DNA of 64,000 nt from Elmis aenea (taxonomy: Eukaryota; Arthropoda; Insecta; Coleoptera; Elmidae). A program made the translations under genes and the position numbers. The stretch lies in contig OX393580.1 of the NCBI GenBank assembly GCA_947652605.1, positions 17,194,159 through 17,258,158 of the forward strand, read 5' to 3'. This document shows positions 23,372 through 35,873 of this stretch, in pieces. The notes beneath the pieces were generated by a model that was given only the letters and a program-made list of their open reading frames with translations, was not told the DNA's origin and searched no databases. Every line of letters begins with the position of its first letter. Position 1 is the stretch's first letter.

Positions 23372-23654
23372 GTTAAAACAAAACAAAAAATTAAGACAGA
23401 CAAAATTTATCATCGAATTTTAAATCTACTCAAAAAGTGTCCCAATAATGTCGAAAAATATTTTGAGTATGGTTTCAAATAAGCAAGTTATCAGGAAAAA
23501 TGGAAAACGTAATTTTTTAGTTTTTTATTACTAGCGCAAAACCTATTTTTTTTTCATAGAATAGTTGCTCTCAAATCATAGATCATTTTGACTAATTTAA
23601 CCATCTCTGTATCTCTTACGGTTTACGAGATCCCCATGCTGTTCACGACAACTG

Positions 23655-24637
23655 TATAGTGACTTAGAGATCAAATTTTGGTGGTTTTCTTTTTGTTTTT
23701 ATAAATTATTTAATCAAGGTTGTATGACAATTTTTGTAATGGCTATTTTTTACAACCTTTATGTTTTCAAACGTATTGTTTTGCAACTGATTCGCTAAAG
23801 CCAAAACAATTGACAATCGTTGCTATCGTTACACACTTGATAACATTCAAAAAAGAAACGTATTATATTAACATTATCACTCCGACAGTAATCGGTAAAC
23901 ACCTCAATATTTAGCACATAAATGCAAAATGCGATAAATACAAATTTGATAAAGAGGTCTTACATTTCCGGTACAAATATCTAGAGACCTTGGCTTACCA
24001 CAGTAAGTGAAACAACCCAAAAAAACATTCCTCCTTCGTATCTACTTGCACCATTGCAGTATAACGTTAGAATGAGACAAAGCTTAGCGTTGGTTAGTTT
24101 TTTTTTTTAAATAAACACCCGAAATAAATACGAGTGCGGTATGACCACGGTTGGTGCGATAAGTAGTGCTTATTTAGCAGTTGTTATATTTAAACTGGCC
24201 CACAGGGAGATAAAGAATATTAGGCGCAATTGTCCGTTGAATAAATAAGATTTGTAAACGTTGTCAAAAATATGCCCTTCAACAGACGTCGTAATAATCT
24301 ACTATTAATAAATTTGATTAATTTATGTCGTCTATCATAAAATACTGCAACACGACAAGTGGCCATTATTTATATTGTACGTCAAATAAAAAAATACGTG
24401 CAAAAATTTATGCTTTAATAAACAATTATGGGTGTTTAACTATAAACAATTCACACATTCCTAACAATTTTATCCCTCGTTGCCTTCAAAACTCTTAAAT
24501 TTCATTAATATAACTAAGACATTTTTGTGTCCCTATTATCAGAATCTGTATTATTATTTTTTAGTGTAGTACTTCTATAGGAGTTACCTCATAAAAACAG
24601 TTAATTGCCTTTTAATTATTCTTCTAGTAGTACCATC
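23655..24637. other. unique-looking AT-rich DNA
   Basis: No repeat termini, exon islands or RNA genes were recognised between the foldback element and the large hAT unit. Confidence 0.35.
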
Positions 24638-24774
24638 CAGGGCCGTCAGCTACAAACAATTATGCCCCTCTTTATAAAAAAATACACTGTAAGGTTAGCG
24701 GGAGCGGGGTGACCGGTGAAGTTTTACAAAAGTATCAAAACTTCAAAACTAGAGAAAGTCAATATATTACCAAT

Positions 24775-25573
24775 TAATTAGGCTTTCTCTCCCAGGATCA
24801 CGGTCCATTTTAACCTATTTTATATTTCCCGGGAAATACTTATTGTTCCGGGAAATCCTGGGATATTTAAAATCTGTTATTTTCGTTCAGTTTGTGTTAA
24901 AATCTTTGCAATATTATGATAATTTCATCAAAATCATAAATATCATAAATTATTGTAAATATCTTAACTATCATTAAATTATGAAACAACTTCATTCATC
25001 TTTAAAAATAGTTTTTCTGCTTTGGAATCACAAATTATGTACACCCATAGTATGCACCAAAAAGTCCATGACAAAGTTTATATTAACTTTATATTATCAA
25101 AATACATTTACCGTTCTATTTTTTTGTACTCTGGTAATGCGAAGCAAAATACGTGTAGCTTATAAATAAAATTTTATTGATAAAAACGATGTCTCTTTTC
25201 TGCCAAATGCTTTAAAACAACTCCACCTTTATCAATAGAAACTGAGAAAACATTTTATGAGGGAACACTTTCTGTTAATTAAGAATATGACTAATTGTAA
25301 GTTTTCTTAAATCATATTACAAAAATGTATTGTAAAAATTATGTTATTGTGTTTATACAAATTATATTGCAATATTAGGGTAAGTAATATATCTGAAATG
25401 GATGCTTCTCTCACCAATATTATTTTATTATTTACTTGTAATAATCATGGAGTTATTCATTTTAAAATATTGACCTAATTTATTACGTCCCGGGATCCCG
25501 GGAAATCCCTGACAGAAGACTGATTTCTTCCCGGAATCCCGGGACAAGCAAAAATGTCAAATATAAGAAACCC
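24775..25573. mobile_element. putative hAT-type MITE with CCCGGGA palindromes
   Basis: A 10-bp direct repeat TATTACCAAT lies at 24765-24774 and 25574-25583. Near both ends are clusters of CCCGGGA/TCCCGGGA (24829-24871 and 25487-25545). The inner termini look like TAGG(C/G)TTTCT. A few extra bases between the left repeat and the terminus leave the exact TSD length (8-10) uncertain. No coding sequence was recognised. Confidence 0.6.
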
Positions 25574-25657
25574 TATTACCAATAAACAAATAAAAATACA
25601 AATATCATAGAAATTTCAAATAACCTACGTGAACAAAAACAAAAGTAACTTATTATA

Positions 25658-26733
25658 CAGGGTGTTTCTTAAGTATTGCAAAAAACTTCAGAAGGCGATT
25701 GCTTTTCAAAAATTAAGGGGGGTCTTTTGTATAAAATTTTTTCCTTAGACGTTTTCTTTCGGAGCTACAACCCTCTAAAGGGGAGCGGTAATATTAGGTT
25801 ATTATTTTATTTCTCAAATTTGGATAAATGTAGGAGAATGATATTTGGTAGATGTTTTATGCTTATTGAAAGGTTTTCCATAGTAATATTTTTAATCATC
25901 TCCCTCCTTCACAGGAGGCTGAAAAGGGCGACCCCTGTTGGTTTTTTTATCAGAACTTTTTGGAAGCTTGAAAATTTGAATTTAAAATCTTGTTTTCTGA
26001 AAGCTTGAATTATTTAGAAACTTTTTTTATTCTTTACTTTTCCTCGTTAAACCTAGCGTTTTTGACGAAAAATAATATAAGTAAACACGAACCATCAAAT
26101 ATTCCAATATAAAACTATTCATTTTGGTGGTTGCCACGGTTTGTTTATGTTCATATTGGGTAGAATTGACGGGCGTTTTAGCGTTTTCGCCGTGTAAACG
26201 TCAAAAATGAATAACATATGTCAATTCTACCCAATCTGAACATAAACAAACCATGGCAACCACCAAAATGAATCGTTTTATATTGGAATATTTGATGGTT
26301 CGTGTTTACTTATGTTATTTATTACTCAAAAACGGTAGGTTTAACGAGAAAAACTAAGGAATAAAAAAAGTTTCTTAATAAATCAAGCTTTCAAAAAACA
26401 AGCTTTTAGTTGCAAAATTTTAACCAACCAAAAAGTTCTGATAAAAAAACCAACATTGGTCGCACTTTTTAGCCCCCTGTGAAGGTGGGTGGTAATTAAA
26501 AATATTACTATGGGAAATTTTCTAATAAGTATAAAACATTTACCAAATAATATTCTCCTACATTTATCCAAATTAAAGAAATAAAATAAAAACCTAATTT
26601 TTCCACTCCCCATGAGGGGAGTGTAAGTCCGAAAGGAGACGTCTAAGGAAAAAATGTTATATGAAAGACCCCTCTTAATTTTCTATAAGGAATCACCTCC
26701 AGAATTGTTTTGCAATACTTATGAAACACCCTG
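25658..26733. mobile_element. CAGGGTGTTTCTTAA foldback element, copy B
   Basis: The ends CAGGGTGTTTCTTAAG and (right, inverted) CAGGGTGTTTCATAAG follow TA on the left and precede CA on the right. Inverted arms meet near 26190, with the central phrase 'gacgggcgttttagcg' and its mirror 'cgtgtaaacgtcaaa'. Frames at 25676-26008 (+) and 26383-26613 (-) are mirror images of each other and of the frame in copy A; they share LDKCRR and IRTFW. It is nested in the hAT element at 24638-27192. Confidence 0.9.
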
Positions 26734-27192
26734 CATGTATCACTTTTTATTTATTTCCCTAGCTTATTCTTTGCAAACTGGTTAATAAGATCACACGTAT
26801 TTAAATAATTAAATAAATCACTCTGTAAGGACAAAATACTTAAATCATTTAGTTTGCCCTGTCCCAAAGAAGGGCGTAAATATATTTTTTTCTTTTAAGT
26901 GCTGAAAGGTCTTTTACCGCTGCAATAGCGGCAATACTTAAAAAATGCTCATTATTGTGGCCACGTTAGGAAATGTAGACTTAATTTTTGAATCAATTAT
27001 TGTCCTCAAGCTAAGTCCGCAGTATATATATTTTCTTTATCTTCACACAAACAAACGTGTTTAAAATGAAGACATGCTTCGGTAAAATTATTTTCTATTG
27101 ATTTGAGTGCAAAGTGCAAGCAAAATTGCCGCCCCAAAAGGCAGGCGCCCCAGGGCTATAGCCCATTTAACCCTTTGGTTAAGGTGGCCCTG

Positions 27193-29065
27193 CTACCATC
27201 TCTTATCAGAGGTTGGCTTAATAGCAATGATAATCATAGCTACCTATTCTTATTTTAGTCACAATAGATCATTTTATGAAGTTTCTTAACCATGGAAGTT
27301 TAAATATCCCACTTTAAAATCTCTTGTCCGGTGTATTATGCTGTTCATTCGTACAAATAAGACCTCTGGGGGCGATGCGGTTTATAATACACAGACAAAA
27401 AAATCTAATTTGCCATTAAAACGGTAAATTAGCGACTATCGATTAGGCAAAATACATTTAGCAATAAAATGAACTGAAAATTTGTGTCAGTCGTTCATGC
27501 ATATTTGTGGACCTGTAACTTGTTTCAAGTTGTCGAGGTTAGGAAGCCGCATCTGTTAAACTTGTTTGGTTCCTAATACAAATTTTATAATCAATGCATA
27601 TATTTTGGGATGTTGGTCTTTTTGGTTTTGTTGCTGTGGCACCATTTACACGAATGACGGTTAATTTACATCTGATACACCACATTAGATAACAGTTTTT
27701 CACACAGTTTTTCACGCAGATAGTAAATAAAATTGAGTTATAGTGAAATATTATTGCAGATTTTTTTAAAAGAAAATTTGCTAATAAAACTCTCTAATTT
27801 CGAGCAAGTTTGATAATATAATTACTTTTAAACGATGGTTATGCTACCGAAAAAAATTGTGGGCAAGTTGACTGCACCTAGTCAATTAATTATTATTATT
27901 TTTGCTCACCAGTTAACGGTTAAGATGGATTTCCATGTTTCAAATTTATTATGCTTCATGCACACGATTGAAAATAATTTATCTTACATTTTTTATCCAC
28001 GAACGAAAAATATTTCCATGATAATTACTGGCTCACGTTTATTATTAATTAAAGAGTTTTGTAGAAGATTTAGCCAATACTTTAGTATCACAGTAAGTCA
28101 AACTGATTTATAAAATGTTTAAAATTGCGTACTTATCAGTCGACCAATCAAATAAATCCAGTCAATACAAGATAAAAATAAGATATTTGCACCATTAGCT
28201 TTTAACTTTTTGAGTAATCAAACGGTTTTAGATACCTACTTCCTCTCCGTAAACTTTCAAATTTCGTATAATTTTGTCAATGTTAACAGCGCTAATAGTG
28301 TGATTTATCTGTATTTGCAAATTAATTTTAGGCCCAGTACAGATTGTAATGGAATACATTAATTTATACGCATGTTTCAATAAAATTTGTCGTGTTTATA
28401 TGCAAGGTGTGCTGTTTTATTAATTTATTATCTTATTGTTGCTATTTTCCGTTGTAACAAACTAGTTTAAACATTTATCGCTGTTTACTTAATGCATATT
28501 TAGTATTCAGTTTGTGTTAACAGTCGTTCAAATACAAGATTGTACGCTCATTTTGATTATTAGTGTTATTTAAACCAGTTTGTCTGGTTAAATTTACATT
28601 AGAAATTGCAAATTTAATTAAATATCTATTTGTTCTATATTCTCGGCTTATCATAACTGGAAATCGAGTAAATACAAAACAGCAAAGCAGTGCTACAAAC
28701 TATAATTAAAATATTATGCGTAATTGCTGATTTAGAATGTCAAATATTAGGTGTGTCGTAAAGAATGAACTTGCAAAATTTAGTATATGGTAAAGTTGGT
28801 CCCAAAAGTTGATCATTTGTTTTGGAAGCTATAATGTAATTGCAGATTTAAGGCACATATAATAATCTAGGTTTACCCAGTGTAAATTCAAAAGTATCTC
28901 TTATAATAAATAAAAAAAGCCTAAAAAATTGCATGTCTAAAAATTGAACTGAAACGATTTTAAATATAATAATATATGGTCAAGATTTTTTTATCTTAAA
29001 GTGTATCATGTTTTGTTATTTAGCCTTTAAAAAATAAAAAATTTGCAATTCACAGACAAATTTTG
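27193..29065. other. AT-rich DNA without recognised genes
   Basis: No repeat termini or exon-like islands were seen. An open frame at 27835-28113 (92 codons) is rich in Ile/Leu/Phe as expected from composition, with no recognisable motif, and I treat it as chance. Confidence 0.35.
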
Positions 29066-29067
29066 TA

Positions 29068-30184
29068 CAGTGTGTACAAATATCGATGTTTTCATAGGGA
29101 ATCTCGGTAACTATAAGTGGTATCGAAAAACGGACACTCCATCCTGGATCTCTTTTTTCGAGAAAAAGTTAATGGTGAAAACTAAAATTGGTTACTGTCT
29201 TTTGTTTTCGATTTATCAGCGATAACTCGATTTTTCGATTTTTCGTTTTATGACTATATTTCGCTTGTTTATGAAAATGAAGAAAAATTATTTTGACGTT
29301 CTACAGGCACTTTTTTGATAAGAATGCAGTGGCGTAACAAATTTTTCAAAAAAAAATTCGATATTCGAGTTGTGACATAAAGTTGTATTTTTTTAAATAG
29401 AACCCATAGCTGGCTATGACTTATTTAGATTCCTTATTTTTTTGTCATTCCAAACATATAAGGGTTGATGTATTTATTTTCAATAATACGCAAGTTACGA
29501 AGGTTTTGTAATTTGTTGTTATGATAAACGTTACAAATATTTGAGCATAAGATAAACTACAATAAACAACATTACTGCAGATTCCGACTTTATCGTTGTT
29601 TCCTTATTTTTATATATTTATATTGTTTATCATAACAACAAATTACAAAACCTTCGTAATTTGTACCAAATGAGTTTTAAAAGGTTTTACATCTTGTTTT
29701 GTTTTTGTTTTCACAGCCTACTATAGTTTTGTTTTTTAAAAAAACTAAAAAACCTTCGTAACTTGTTTATTATTGAAAATAAATACATCACCCTTATATA
29801 TTTGGAATGACAAAAAATAAGGAATCTAAATAAGTCATAGCCAACTATGGGTTCTGTTTAAAAAAATAAAACTTTATGTCACAACTCGAATATCGATTAT
29901 TTTTTTGAAAAATTGTCTACGCCACTGCATTCTTATTAAAAAAGTGCCTGTAGAACGTCAAAATTATTTTTCTTCATTTTCATAAACAAGCGAGATATAG
30001 TCATAAAACGAAAAGTCGAAAAATCGAGTTATCGGTGATAACACGAAAACAAAAGACGATAGCCAATTTTAGCTTTCACCATTAACTTTTTCTAGAAAAG
30101 AGATCGAGGAAGCTGGGTCCGTTTTTCGATACCTCTTATAGTTACCGAGATTCCCTAGGAAAACATCGAAATTTGCCCACTTTG
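29068..30184. mobile_element. foldback element with shared core but different termini
   Basis: The left end 'CAGTGTGTACAAATATCGAT' and the diverged right end (reverse complement CAAAGTGGGCAAATTTCGAT) follow and precede TA. The arms mirror each other over almost the whole 1117 bp, with the apex near 29610. The inner part ('ttccaaacatataagggttg', 'cagcctactatag') is the same core seen at 12700-14295, 17029-18235 and 50850-52385. The outer ~300 bp are unrelated to those, so the same palindromic core is found behind two different sets of ends. Confidence 0.85.
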
Positions 30185-30230
30185 TACATATCTTAATTTT
30201 TCTGTACACAAAAACAATTATTTACATACT

Positions 30231-30350
30231 TAACCTTGATCTGACTTAACTTGATCTGACTTAACTTGATCTGACTTAACTTGATCCGATTTAACTTGAT
30301 CCGACCTAACTTGATCCGACTTAACTTGATCTGACTTAACTTGATCTGCA
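30231..30350. repeat. 15-bp minisatellite, eight units
   Basis: Eight consecutive units of TTAACTTGATCTGAC fill exactly 120 bases. Variants are confined to C/T changes at two or three positions (for example TGATCCGAC in units 4-6) and an altered last unit. Six-letter GATC(C/T)GA occurs once per unit. It begins 46 bp after the foldback element and has no open-frame significance. Confidence 0.95.
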
Positions 30351-32393
30351 CTAATTTAGTAGTGCAAATTTATTTATGGGTACCTATAAAAAAAAAACTA
30401 TTTGTGAAGTGAAATATTGATTTTTAATCAAATTTGCTTTGTTATTTAATTAAGAATAAGGTATGGGCCACCCAAAGTTTAATATTTCACCTTTACATAG
30501 TTTGGCTATAATATAAACAATAGCTTTTTAAAAAATGCCATTCGATTACGTTTACAATGAAATTGTTTGGATGAAATGCGATCCCAAATTAATAAAATTC
30601 ACAAATTATTACTAAACAACCTACTTTTTGATTAAAGGTGTGTCTAGCAATGTATTTATCATTTAATAGTAATCGAAAATTAATTTGGCGCTTGTAACAC
30701 TCACAAGTAAAAATGGTTTTCAAATAACGGCATATACGTGTTAAAATTATCATAATTTTAATATTACGTATGGAAATATATAAAAAAAAAAATGGATTTT
30801 CTCTCTGAATTACATTTGTTTTGCTAATTCGTCGTATAATAATGATTATAAGTTAGTATGAATATGTAGATGCCCTTTCTATGTTGACACACTTGGATTA
30901 ATACAATATTTTTTGAATGTTATTTTATATACATTATGATTTATATTAAACTTGTATACGTTCAGAGATTTGAAGAACGAAATATGAAATTTTGATTTTT
31001 ATCTTCGCTGCTGCATTATTTATTCTGCTAATAAAATTGAGCAGTCCTTAAGAATTTTTATGGATATCCAAGTTGCTTGTTTTTGTTGATAATAATTTAC
31101 TTTTTGTCATTTTTATGCCACGAATTTAAATTGTACATCAGAATAGATTCTGTAGTAAAATATATTAGTTATGACTTTTTATATTTTATAGTTTTTACTA
31201 CTGTGAAAAGTTTATGTTTTTAATTAATCAGTTGATTTATTTGGGTTGTCACTTTCAATGATTTCTTTCATTAGATTTAAAACTTGGTTTAATTTAAATG
31301 AATTTTAGAAATAGAGGGTTTATCATCAAACATTTTATAAGTAAAAATTGGGCTTTAAAAGTTTAATTGTATTTTAGTACCTACAACCCTACAAGTAAAC
31401 TATTGATTAAGCGATATTGTGATTACATTTTTCTAGTTTTTACAATAAAACTACTGTTAAAAGTGTTGTACTGCAAAATTTACAAGTCTTTTTGTACAAT
31501 GAGTAGTGTTTTTTTCTAAATGTATAGTGGACATCGTTTAATTATTGTGCGAAAATGGATTTTGATTGAAAAAACTTACTTAGCTTTTCGCATAATCTAA
31601 TTTTTCCTTCAATCGGTCCAAATTGTTTCGTATAATCGATATTCTGTTGTAATTAATTACTGTGTGCATGTGTCATTGTACCATAATTATGTCTTTTGTC
31701 CTGTTATCGCTCCAAAAATTTATTTCTATTTAATTATAACGAGAAAAAAATTTGGTTGAAATGGATAATTTTAACTACGTAAAGATTTTATCTAGGTTTT
31801 TAGTTAGGGCACATTCTTTTAACTGTAAACGTTTTTTTCCGATAGATTAATAATGAATAGACGTTTCATTAGTTCATTCTGACACAGGCAAGTGTCAGGT
31901 AAAGTTCAGAAAGGTGGAAAAAATAAAAGAACACGCACTTAACAGCTGTGGCAGAAATGATAATCTATTTTCGACAATTACCTCGTTAAAAACATTTAGA
32001 AAAGCTACTTATCGTCGCATCAATATTTTAATATAACAAAGTGTCGCTTTTAAGTCGAAGAACAAAAAATGGAATGCCTGTATTTAATAAGTTATGAATT
32101 AAATATGGGGTGCTTTTTTTACTTCACCTGTCTTTTGAAAGTTGATAGTGAATTTAAGATGTATGAGGGTTGGTTGTAAGGGTAGCTAGGTATGCAGGTA
32201 AATGCAATGACAGGCCTTTAGCGATGTTATGTAAGAAAATGCAGGTGGGAGAGGGAATTAGACTCAATGCAGCTTTATCTTAGATCACAGTGGCGTGCGC
32301 TTTATTTGCAAAATAAATATCAACATAAAATTGGAAATAATGAATGTTGAGTAACTAACTTCTTTGACAATTCTTCATACAAAAATAGTATGG
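30351..32393. other. AT-rich DNA, nothing recognised
   Basis: No repeats or genes could be supported between the minisatellite and the LINE fragment. Confidence 0.35.
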
Positions 32394-33520
32394 TCATAGT
32401 AGTAGTCTTTATTTGTTCTGAAAATACAAAAAGGCGTAGAACATGTCACATATAAGCATATACACAACACAAAATTATATTTACTTAAAAGAGTTTTTAA
32501 AGTAAGCGTCATTAAGATATTCACTAACTCCATAGTAAGCTTTAGAGATTAGGACATTTCTTAATATTTTCTTCAAGTCGGGGGTGGGTAGATTTTTTAT
32601 ACTCTCAGGTGATGTATTCAATTTGTTATATATTGCAATAATTATAAAGGCAATTTTTTTTTTGGGATAGGTATATTTGAAGCAATCGGTCTTTAGATTT
32701 TTTTATGTCGGGTATTGGCTGCATGGTTTGTTATATTCACTTCGAACAGATCAAAATTATGTCTTACGAAAAGGATGGCTTCGAGAATGAATAGACCTTA
32801 AAAAGTTAATATTTGTTTGTCACGAAAAGTGTCTTTACAGTGATCTCGATAGTTTAGTCCAAAAATAGTTCTTATACATCGCTTTTGTATAATAAAGAGG
32901 CGTTCAGAGTCACTAGCGTTACGCCAAAAAATTACAGCATAGATCCAACATAATGCAGTTTTGGCCGCGTTTGTACTGATCAATTTTTTTTAAGGTTTTT
33001 TAGTGCGAAAAGATACCGTGACAGGCTTTGTGACAGGCGTTCGATGTTGTATGACCAGTCCAGTCTAGAGTCAATACATAAACCAAGAAATTATATTTTA
33101 TTAACAACATTTATAGTTGTGAAATTATTTTGAAGTTGTAAGTCAGAGGTTATTTTACTTTGTGAAAATTTTATAACTTGAGTTTTATTGACGTTTAAGT
33201 TTAAATTGTTTAATGTGAACCAATGTGGGGGTTGGCCTAAGCAGTCAAAGAGTTTTTGTTCAGAATTTTTGGAATCCGTGTCACTAATAATAGCAGATGT
33301 GTCATCGGCAAATTGTATAAGCGAAGTTTTGGCAAAATCTGGAAGATCTTTAGTGTACAGTATGTATAACAGGGGGCCTAAGATTGATCCTTGCGGGACT
33401 CCTTTTTCGATTTTCTTTTTGTTAGATTTTAGAAATGGACCTGCGAGTCTTTTCCGGCAACATATTGGTTTCTTTCCGAGAGATAAGATTTTATAAGGTT
33501 ATGGGCAGTCGCTCTAAGAA
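32394..33520 (-). mobile_element. 5'-truncated non-LTR retrotransposon (CR1/Jockey-like)
   Basis: The - strand encodes the C-terminal half of a LINE reverse transcriptase followed by a 3' tail. The 3' end (low coordinates) reads 'aataaagactactactat', that is, a polyadenylation-like AATAAA run into ACT repeats, in keeping with CR1-type elements that end in short tandem repeats and not poly-A. The 5' end stops abruptly around 33520 in the middle of the polymerase domain, as expected from incomplete reverse transcription. The clade (CR1, Jockey or relatives) is not decided. Confidence 0.8.
32798..33520 (-). pseudogene. LINE reverse transcriptase, partial and frameshifted
   Basis: Reading 5' to 3' on the - strand, AHNLIKSYLSERNQYV (about 33510-33463) is the fingers/palm block before motif B. 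After a frameshift come KKKIEKGVPQGSILGPLLY (motif B) and QFADDTSAII (motif C, catalytic Asp pair) near 33410-33295. After a further frame change come thumb-domain phrases such as FWRNASDSERLFIIQKRCIR and TIFGLNYRD (32940-32850). The endonuclease and the first polymerase motifs are missing. Frameshifts and truncation make it inactive. The motif order and spacing are those of non-LTR retrotransposons. Confidence 0.85.
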
Positions 33521-34429
33521 TATATTAATAAAAATCAAAATCGGTACACAATATAAAAACTGCAATCAAAATTCACAGACAGAAATTATTGATGTACGAC
33601 GTATTTACAACACTACAAATATTTTCATTACAGTATTCTGGCAATTTTCTTATTTACGTCAATTTTACGATATCAAAATCTCATCGGATAGGTAATTATC
33701 TACATAAGCATGCACTTGTATAGTTAATTAACTTCCTTACATGTTTAATTTAATTTTCTCGATTAATTATGCTATTAAAGCGTATGATATCGGTGGGTAT
33801 TAGTAACACAGCAATTTCGCTTTTCAGCGTTAGTGCTTCGGGGTCTTATAAAACACGGCTTTCACTAATAATTCGTTTAAAAACGTATGATAGCAGTTAC
33901 AAATTACATCCTTATCTTTTTACAACGCTCGAAAAATATTACAGGCAACTTAACAGACGTACATTTAAATAAATACAGTTTTTAAAGGGGTCAAACGATT
34001 TGTCTAAAATGAATATTTAGCGCTCGGTACTGATGTTTTATACAAACGGCAACGATGTTGAACATAATACAGCAATGCAGTAAAAACTAAAAGATAATCC
34101 GTAATAGATTGTTCATGAACATAACTCAAACGGATTATATTTAATCGTAAAGTTGCAGAAATTGCTTTTTACACAGACATCATGCGAGTTTAACGAATAT
34201 CACTCTGCAATTGTCGGGAATCAGGCATTATATTCGCTGATTAAAATTGATATTGATATTGTAAAGCAATTTTAAAATTTGGATAAGTTTTTCTATAAAT
34301 CCTTATGTAATTGTAGAATTAAAGGGTGTTTCAATAAGAACTGCAGGATTTGTTTTTTTATATGAAATTGTAAGAAATACGATAATTAATTTTTTTAAAT
34401 TTCGTGTTAGAGTAAAGACATAGATTATA
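33521..34429. other. AT-rich DNA, nothing recognised
   Basis: No repeats or coding islands were seen between the LINE and the next foldback element. A short 'agggtgtttcaataagaac' at 34324 resembles a mariner-type end but has no partner. Confidence 0.35.
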
Positions 34430-35447
34430 TAGTGTGTTTCTTGAATATTGCGAAAAAAATCGGAAGGTGATTCCTTATCGAAAATTAAGGGGGTCTTTCT
34501 TATAATTTTTTTTCCTTAGACGTCTCCTTTTGGAGCTACACCCTCCTGAAGGAGAGCGGTTAATTTAGGTTTTTATTTTATTTCTCAAATTTGGATAAAT
34601 GTAGGAGAATGATATTTGGTATATGTCTTATACTTATTGAAAGGTTTCTCATAGTAATATTTTCAATTATATAGCACCTTCATATGGGGCTGAAAAGTAC
34701 GACCCCTGTTGGTTTTTTATCAGAACTTTTTGGTGGGTTGAAATTTTGCCATTTTATTCTTTAGTTTTTCTCTTAAAACCTAGAGTTTTTGACTAAAAAA
34801 TAAAATAAGTAAACATGCATCATTAAATATTTCAATATAAAACGATACATTTTGGTGGTTACCATGGTTTGTGTATATTCATAATGGATAGAATTGACGG
34901 GTGTAATTTATTTTGACGTATACGCGGTGACAACGCTCAAACAACCTGACAATTCTACCCAATATAAACAATAACAAACCAGGGTAACCAGGTAACCACC
35001 AAAATGTATTGTTTTATATTGGAACATTTAATGGTGCATGTTTATTTTTTACTCAAAAACTGTGGGTTTCTTAGGAATAACTAAAAAATTTAAAAAAATA
35101 TCTAAATTAATCAACCTTTCAAAAAAAACAAACTCTAAATGGCAAAAAGTTCTGATAAAAAAACCAACAGGGGTCGCACTTATCAACCCCCTGAGAAAGT
35201 TGCGATATAATTGAAAATATTACCATAGGAAACCTTTAAATAAGTATAAAACATCTACCAAATATCATTCTCCTACTTTTATTAAAATTTGAGAAATAAA
35301 ATAGAAACCCAAATTTACCGCTTCCCTTTAGGGGGTGTAACTCCGAAAGGAGACATCTAAGGAAAAGAAATATGTGGAAGACCTCCTTAATTTTCAATAA
35401 GCAATTGCTTCCTGATTTTTTTTTGCAATATTTTGAGAAACACCCAG
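34430..35447. mobile_element. CAGGGTGTTTCTTAA foldback element, copy C
   Basis: The left terminus is degraded ('tagtgtgtttcttgaatatt'). The right terminus 'gagaaacacccag' precedes TA. Inverted arms meet around 34915-34930, with the conserved central phrase 'agaattgacgggtgtaattt'. It shows the same internal landmarks as copies A and B ('gacccctgttggttttttat', 'aactttttgg'). It is the most diverged of the three copies. Confidence 0.85.
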
Positions 35448-35873
35448 TATATAGAAAAGCACATTATCCAAATGCTCGCCACGGCTCATTTTGCGGACCA
35501 CCACCCGTTTCTAGAAGATTTTGGTCTGTTTTAGCAAAGATCCGGCTCGATCTTAGCCTTTCATGCGCTAATCAAGACATAAAAAAATCTCAACTCTTGC
35601 GTCAGGTACATTAATTCCTTAGCGATAAGAGTCAGTCAACGCTAAATCCTCAACTTTCCTTGTAGTTTCTCCTCTTCTGACCTCCAGAGGTCTTCCAGAT
35701 CTTGGGTCATTCCGGATTAATTCTCTGCCCCATTTAAACTGCTTACACCAGTATTGTACTCAAAAATATGTTTAGGAGTTTTTTTCCATACAACACTCTT
35801 ATTCTTTTGTGTAAAAAATTGCGTTAATCATCCTTTTGTGACGAAAAAGTTATAACCAATGGTCAGGCTAGTA

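Larger units (their letters stand above)
20790..23654. mobile_element. CAGGGTGTCCC foldback element, host of two nested insertions
   Basis: The left end CAGGGTGTCCCAGTTATCGT starts right after the TA that closes the preceding element. The inverted right arm returns at 23380-23654 ('atagaatagttgctctcaaa', 'acggtttacgagatccccat') and ends with a deletion of about nine terminal bases before TA. The inner arms meet around 21540, where 'aaaacgcagatctcaaattt' mirrors the left arm. Subtracting the hAT insertion at 21979-23371 and one TSD leaves about 1.46 kb. A related element lies at 60027-60955. No transposase is present. Confidence 0.88.
24638..27192. mobile_element. large composite hAT element, 2.6 kb, no transposase seen
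   Basis: The ends CAGGGCCGTC and (reverse complement of the right end) CAGGGCCACC are flanked by near-identical 8-bp sequences, GTACCATC at 24630-24637 and CTACCATC at 27193-27200, with one mismatch. GC-rich subterminal sequence ('gccgccccaaaaggcaggcg') lies inside the right end. Two smaller elements are nested inside (24775-25573 and 25658-26733), leaving under 0.7 kb of the original unit. No hAT transposase motif is visible. Confidence 0.7.

Noticed and set aside
27835..28113. 92-codon frame as a gene
   Set aside because: Hydrophobic, AT-driven composition, no motif, no splice sites and no GC rise of the kind seen at the two exon candidates.
30231..30350. CRISPR-like array
   Set aside because: The 15-bp units are directly contiguous, with no spacers, in a eukaryotic context. 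The 14-bp arrays at 51 and 55 kb are likewise contiguous.
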